64,000 nucleotides of DNA from Stentor coeruleus (taxonomy: Eukaryota > Ciliophora > Heterotrichea > Heterotrichida > Stentoridae): the NCBI GenBank assembly GCA_001970955.1, contig MPUH01000090.1:49136-113135 (forward strand). Direction: 5' to 3'. The notes under the pieces were generated by a model that saw only the letters and a program-made list of their open reading frames with translations, did no database searches and was not told the origin of the DNA. The translations under genes were made by a program, and so were the position numbers. Positions 59,801-64,000 of this stretch are shown here, one piece after another; position 1 is the stretch's first letter; every line of letters starts with the position of its first letter.

Positions 59801-62800
59801 GTGACTCTGGATATGCTGATTCAGGTACAACTTGCGATCCTTGTGGACATTTTTGTTCAATATGTACAACTTCAGCTTGCACAACTTGTAGTGTAAGTAA
59901 TAGTAGTCCTTCTACTGGTATTGATTGTGCTTGTAATGCTGGATATGCTGACTCAGGTATATCTTGTGACCCTTGTGGACATTTTTGTTCAGTTTGTACT
60001 ACTTCTTCTTGCACAACTTGTAGTGTTACTCATAGTAGCCCTTCTTCAGGTGTTGATTGTGCATGTGATTCTGGATATATTGATTCTGGATCTTCTTGTG
60101 TTTTTTGTAATGGATATATTTCTTCTAATGTATGCTTTCCTTGTGGGCATTTTTGTTCTGCTTGTACATCTTCTGCATGCACAACTTGCAGTGTAAGTCA
60201 TAGTAGCCCCTCTACAGGTATTGAATGTGCTTGCGACTCTGGATATACAGACTCTGGAACTGCTTGTGATTTATGTAATGGCTATATAACTTCTAATACA
60301 TGCAATCCTTGTGGGCATTTTTGTTCAGCTTGCACATCTTCTGCTTGCACAACTTGTAGTGTTACTCACAGTAGTCCTTCTACAGGAGTTGATTGTGCTT
60401 GTGATTCTGGATATACTGACTCTGGAAGTACTTGTGATTTATGCAATGGCTATATCGTCACTAATGTTTGCTATCCTTGTGGACACTTTTGCTCAACCTG
60501 CACATCTTCTGCTTGCACAGCTTGCAGTGTTACTTATAGTAGCCCTTCAACAGGTGTTGATTGTGCTTGTAATTCTGGTTATGCAGATTCAGGAACTTCT
60601 TGCATCCCTTGTGGGCATTTTTGCTCAGCTTGCACTACTACTGCATGCACAACATGTAATGTGCTTAACAGTAGCCCCTCTACAGGTGTTGATTGTGCTT
60701 GCAATTCTGGGTATACCGATTCTGGAACTACTTGTGATTTATGCAATGGATATGTTTCATCTAATATTTGCCATCCTTGTGGATACTATTGTTCTGCTTG
60801 CACATCTTCAGCTTGTACAACTTGTAGTGTTTTAAATAGTAGTCCTTCCACAAGCGTTGATTGTGCATGTAATTCTGGATATACCGACTCTGGATCTACT
60901 TGTGATTTATGTAATGGTTATGTTTCATCTAATATTTGTTATCCTTGTGGATACTATTGTTCATCATGCACATCTTCAGCTTGTACAACTTGTAGTGTTT
61001 TAAATAGCAGTCCTTCTACAGGTGTTGATTGTGCATGTGATTCTGGATATACTGACTCTGGTACTTCATGTGATTATTGTAATGGTTATGTTTCATCTAA
61101 TATTTGTTATCCTTGTGGAAATTTATGTAATTCTTGTACTTCATTAACCTGCACATCTTGTGTTGCTTATTCTACAGCTAGTGGCATAGATTGTTTTTGC
61201 AATTCTGGCTATGTTGATTCTGGATCATCATGTGATCCATGTTCTGGCTATGTTTTACTTAATACTTGTTACCCATGTGGTAATCTTTGTAATTCCTGTA
61301 CATCATCAGCATGTACTTCATGTGCAAATCATTCTACAGCAAATGGGATTTCTTGTATTTGCGATAATGGATATATTGAAGCACAAAATTCTTGTGAAAT
61401 CTGTAATGGTTATGTTATTTCAAATACTTGTTATAACTGTCAAAGTTTATGTACTCAATGTACCGAAACTGAATGCTTATATTGTTCAGGAGGCTCTTAC
61501 ATAAATGGAACATTTTGTGAATGTCAACAAGGTTATTTCGATAACGGGAATTATTGCGATTTATGTTTAGGATATGTTGAAAATAGTATTTGCTATCTTT
61601 GTAATGAATTATGTGAAAGTTGTAACTCTACTAATTGTTTATCTTGTACTGGAGGAAGTAGTCCTATAGGTAATATATGTGAATGTCCAACAGGATATAC
61701 AAAAAATGATACTGGGTGTTATGAGTGCAATGGATACATCGAAGACAATATTTGCAAACCCTGTGGATCTCTTTGTGATACATGCACAAATCAAGCTTGC
61801 ACTCAATGTGCAGAAAACAGTATATCACATGGAACTTATTGTGTTTGTGAATCAGGGTATACAGGAACTGATAAATGCACTTTAATTCAACTTAAACTTG
61901 ATGCTTATTTTGATAACAGCAATATAATTTTCCTACAATTTTCTGAACCACTTTCAAGAGACCTTAATAAAGATTATTTAATTGTTACTATAGACAATGG
62001 TGATATGTATTATAATCTTTATAAAGATACATCAGCTATTTATGAGATCTCTATAGAAATTAACTTTGACAAGTACATTGGAAAAACTGTAGACATTGTT
62101 TTTGATAAACCTATATATTCTATATATGGGGCTGCACTTAATATATCAAGTGTAAGTTTGGTAATAGAAAATAATGATAACACAATCAGTATTAGTATGA
62201 GTTCTATCAAAACCTTCTCAGAAACCTTAGTCCAATCATGCCTTTATACCTTAATAGCTTTAACTGCTGTTAATCCAAGTCCAGCATCTTTATGGTCATT
62301 TGTTAGTACAATACAAATGCTTGTTTATATCTATTTAGCTAACATTGATATTGGAATTCGTTTAAGAAGTTCATTAATTGGTCTTAAAAAATATCAAGCA
62401 TTCCCTAATTTATTCCCATATTTCTACGTTTATCCTGGTAAAGATCATGAATTTACAAAAGCAGCAAATCTTGGTTTCCCTACTAACTCAATACTTTATA
62501 ACCTTGGAAGATGGATATCATGTTTTATGATTTTTATTACACTTTTTTTTGTTTTATCTTCATTAAAATACCTTTTAGGCCGCACGAAATTCAAAGACTC
62601 AGGTATTTATAATAAAATTAAAGAGAAATGTCAAGAATATCATTATGGATTTTTTTTAAGATTTTGGATACAAGGATATATAGAATTTTCAGTTGCTGTA
62701 GCGATATCTTTATATACGAGTAATCTTACAACTCTTGATGAAGCTTTTAATTTTTATATGACTTTGATAATTGCGGTAAGTTTTATATAGGCGATTGTGC

Positions 62801-63525
62801 TTATTAGTCCACCTGTATGTTATTTTGTTGCTTGGAAGAAACAAAATATGAAAACTACTAAATCGGTACAGGCTGAGCTTTGGGTGTCGTTTTATTACGA
62901 GTTTAAAAATGATGAAGGAGCGATGAGGTCGAATTTTTATACTTTTTATTTTTTGAGAAGGTTTTTATTTATATTTATCCTTTTTGTTTTAAGGGACTAC
63001 CCGATATTGCAGATTTGTCTGATTGAAATTTTGATGCTGACTGTAAGTTTTATTTAGATGTTTTTTTATGTGACTACTATGAAACCATTTGATGAAATGG
63101 CCCTTAATTATTCAAATTCTGCATCAGAATTCGGACTTTCAATAATCATCCCATTAGTTGGGGTAAATTTATTTAATCTAACAACTACAGCCAAAGATCA
63201 ACTTGATTATTGTCTTATAATTTTAGTCAACTATTGTGTTTCAGTTCAAATGGTTGCTTCGATTTTCATAACTTTCAAAGTTATTATGCAGAAGATCAAA
63301 AATAGGAAATCGAAAAAATCAAATAAAGTCCAACCTCAATATACGAGTGTGCCAAAGAAAACTCCTGCAATTCAAATTATTCCACCTGAAGAAGAAAAAT
63401 TGGCTTGTGGATATGATAATGTTAGATTTAATTCAATTATTTCTCCTGTTGAATCTTTTGAAGCGAGTTTGAGAATACCTGATGATAATGAAAGTATTGT
63501 CAAATCTTTAGGAATTAAAGATTAA
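56818..63525 (+). CDS. Giant secreted/multipass protein with 25-module Cys-rich array (gene 2 of pair)
   Basis: Spliced: exons 56818-62775, 62791-63042 and 63058-63525, giving 2225 residues. A short signal peptide (MIWLFISIKIAYS) is followed by a Cys-rich stub, a LamG-like unit (about 55-285, with NRGYYF-like YDRGYYFNGVSSYISF), a Cys-rich bridge, and a tandem array at residues about 373-1689 of 25 modules. The array is followed by a linker and the same multipass region (about 1770-2170: PSPASLWSFVSTIQMLVYIY, then several segments) as gene 1. Each module has CNGY..C.PCG..C..C....C..C.V.....GVDCACDSGYTDSGT-type spacing, near growth-factor-receptor/furin Cys-rich repeats. A large surface protein is inferred; ligand, adhesion and signalling roles are unknown. 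The stop is TAA. Confidence 0.83.
57934..61884 (+). repeat. 25-module Cys-rich coding repeat array
   Basis: I count 25 modules: 19 full ones of about 54-56 residues starting CNGY, and six short ones of about 44-45 residues that lack the CNGY lead and start PCGH (modules 7, 10, 11, 13, 14, 18). Modules 1-20 are nearly identical; 21-25 are diverged and grade into the ordinary Cys-rich region. A higher-order unit long-short-short of 432 bp is repeated exactly in tandem (59242-59673 and 59674-60105). The near-identity implies recent expansion or gene conversion and makes the copy number here uncertain. Confidence 0.92.
62776..62790 (+). other. 15-nt intron (gtaagttttatatag)
   Basis: Phase 0. Retention gives a TAG stop; removal joins ...TLIIA to AIVLISPPVCYFV, continuing the membrane region. 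Same position as the intron at 55029 in gene 1. Confidence 0.95.
63043..63057 (+). other. 15-nt intron (gtaagttttatttag)
   Basis: Phase 0. Retention gives a TAG stop; removal joins ILMLT to MFFYVTTMKPF. Same position as the in-frame intron at 55299 in gene 1. Confidence 0.95.
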
Positions 63526-64000
63526 CTAATTAGTTTAGTAGGAGAATAATGTGTAGTGAAATGCAAAGTCTAAAAGATCGTAAAATTATTCAATACTAAA
63601 CAGGTTTGTGTGTAAGTTTGATGTTTATTTAATTAAGAATAAAGCAAAGTTGGTATTTAAGCAAGTTTTTTCAAATAAAATGATAGAAACTATAGATGAC
63701 ACTCATTGATATGGCAGATTTTCTGAGAAAAAATAGGAAGGTATTGTATTTATAAGTAAAAAAGCTATAATTTCACTTATGATTCGATAAGATAATTAAA
63801 ATTTATACTTGAAGGTTACTATAAAAATAAAGAATTTCATCATTGATATTTTCAAAATAGGTTTATAGATTCCGCCCTGAAATCAATTCGATTCTCGAAA
63901 ATTAGAGAAAGAAGACTTAAAAACTATATATTCAATATATTAATATTACGGAGAAAATAGTAGTAATATTTAATAAATTAATAACAAATCACTCAAAATC
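63526..64000. other. Terminal intergenic region, nothing recognised
   Basis: The 3' flank of giant gene 2, AT-rich with moderate G excess at first. No gene, RNA or repeat recognised up to the window edge. Confidence 0.5.

Noticed and set aside
57956-60835. Long open frames in other registers of the Cys-rich array (295, 167 and 174 codons on plus; 82 codons on minus)
   Set aside because: They follow from the repeated DNA unit, which lacks stops in a second frame; residues are Leu/Val-rich and meaningless. The true frame is fixed by the signal peptide, the Cys spacing and the membrane region.
57934-61884. CRISPR or other noncoding repeat array
   Set aside because: The repeat has 135- or 168-bp coding units with conserved Cys codons and no spacers; it is a protein-coding domain array.

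Overview
The window looks like a macronuclear contig from a heterotrich ciliate, most probably Stentor. Four lines of evidence support this. Genes are single long AT-rich reading frames packed on both strands. TAA, TAG and TGA all close genes, and no conserved gene is broken by an in-frame stop codon, so the code is standard, unlike most ciliates. The four introns I can place are each exactly 15 nt, with GT...AG ends (for example gtaagttttatatag). The protein repertoire is protist-like: calcium-dependent kinases, a channel fused to WD40 repeats, and giant Cys-rich membrane proteins. No tRNA, rRNA, telomere repeat or mobile element was recognised.

Layout. 1-11 kb is a signalling block: the 3' end of a gene, a CK1-type kinase, a small hypothetical gene, a cyclic-nucleotide-binding-domain fragment, an acylated MAP3K-like kinase (minus strand), a ubiquitin-like/Tudor-knot protein, a calcium-dependent protein kinase only 22 bp downstream of it, and a double cNMP-binding protein (minus strand). 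11-13.2 kb holds decayed genes. 14.4-23.8 kb holds a CDPK-like pseudokinase, a multipass membrane protein, a GBP/RHD3-type large GTPase (minus), an acylated LRR protein and a coiled-coil protein. 23.9-32.2 kb is a minus-strand tandem pair of WD40-TRP-like channels. 32.9-33.2 kb holds a MORN-repeat relic. 34.4-48.8 kb holds two unrecognised proteins, fumarylacetoacetase, a second copy of the LRR gene, ribosomal protein uS9 (RPS16), an acylated PP2C phosphatase (minus), a full-length ABCB transporter and an SDS22-type LRR protein (minus). 49.9-63.5 kb is a tandem pair of spliced genes for giant secreted/multipass proteins with LamG-like and Cys-rich domains. The second carries a 25-module Cys-rich array.

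Functional theme. Many of the genes fit a Ca2+/cNMP/phosphorylation network. Five proteins begin MG-x-x-C or MGSC and are probably anchored to membranes by acylation. The channels and giant Cys-rich proteins could be surface input, but that link is inference. There is no operon structure, and housekeeping genes (FAH, RPS16) are interspersed.

Two cross-cutting patterns matter when reading the sequence. First, gene flanks are strongly strand-asymmetric: the sense strand just upstream of starts is nearly free of G, and just downstream of stops nearly free of C, so intergenic composition predicts gene orientation. Second, all ten single-N positions are flanked by near-identical direct copies of 36-315 bp, so they are unmerged contig overlaps rather than biology. 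One of them (24542) artificially splits a channel gene.
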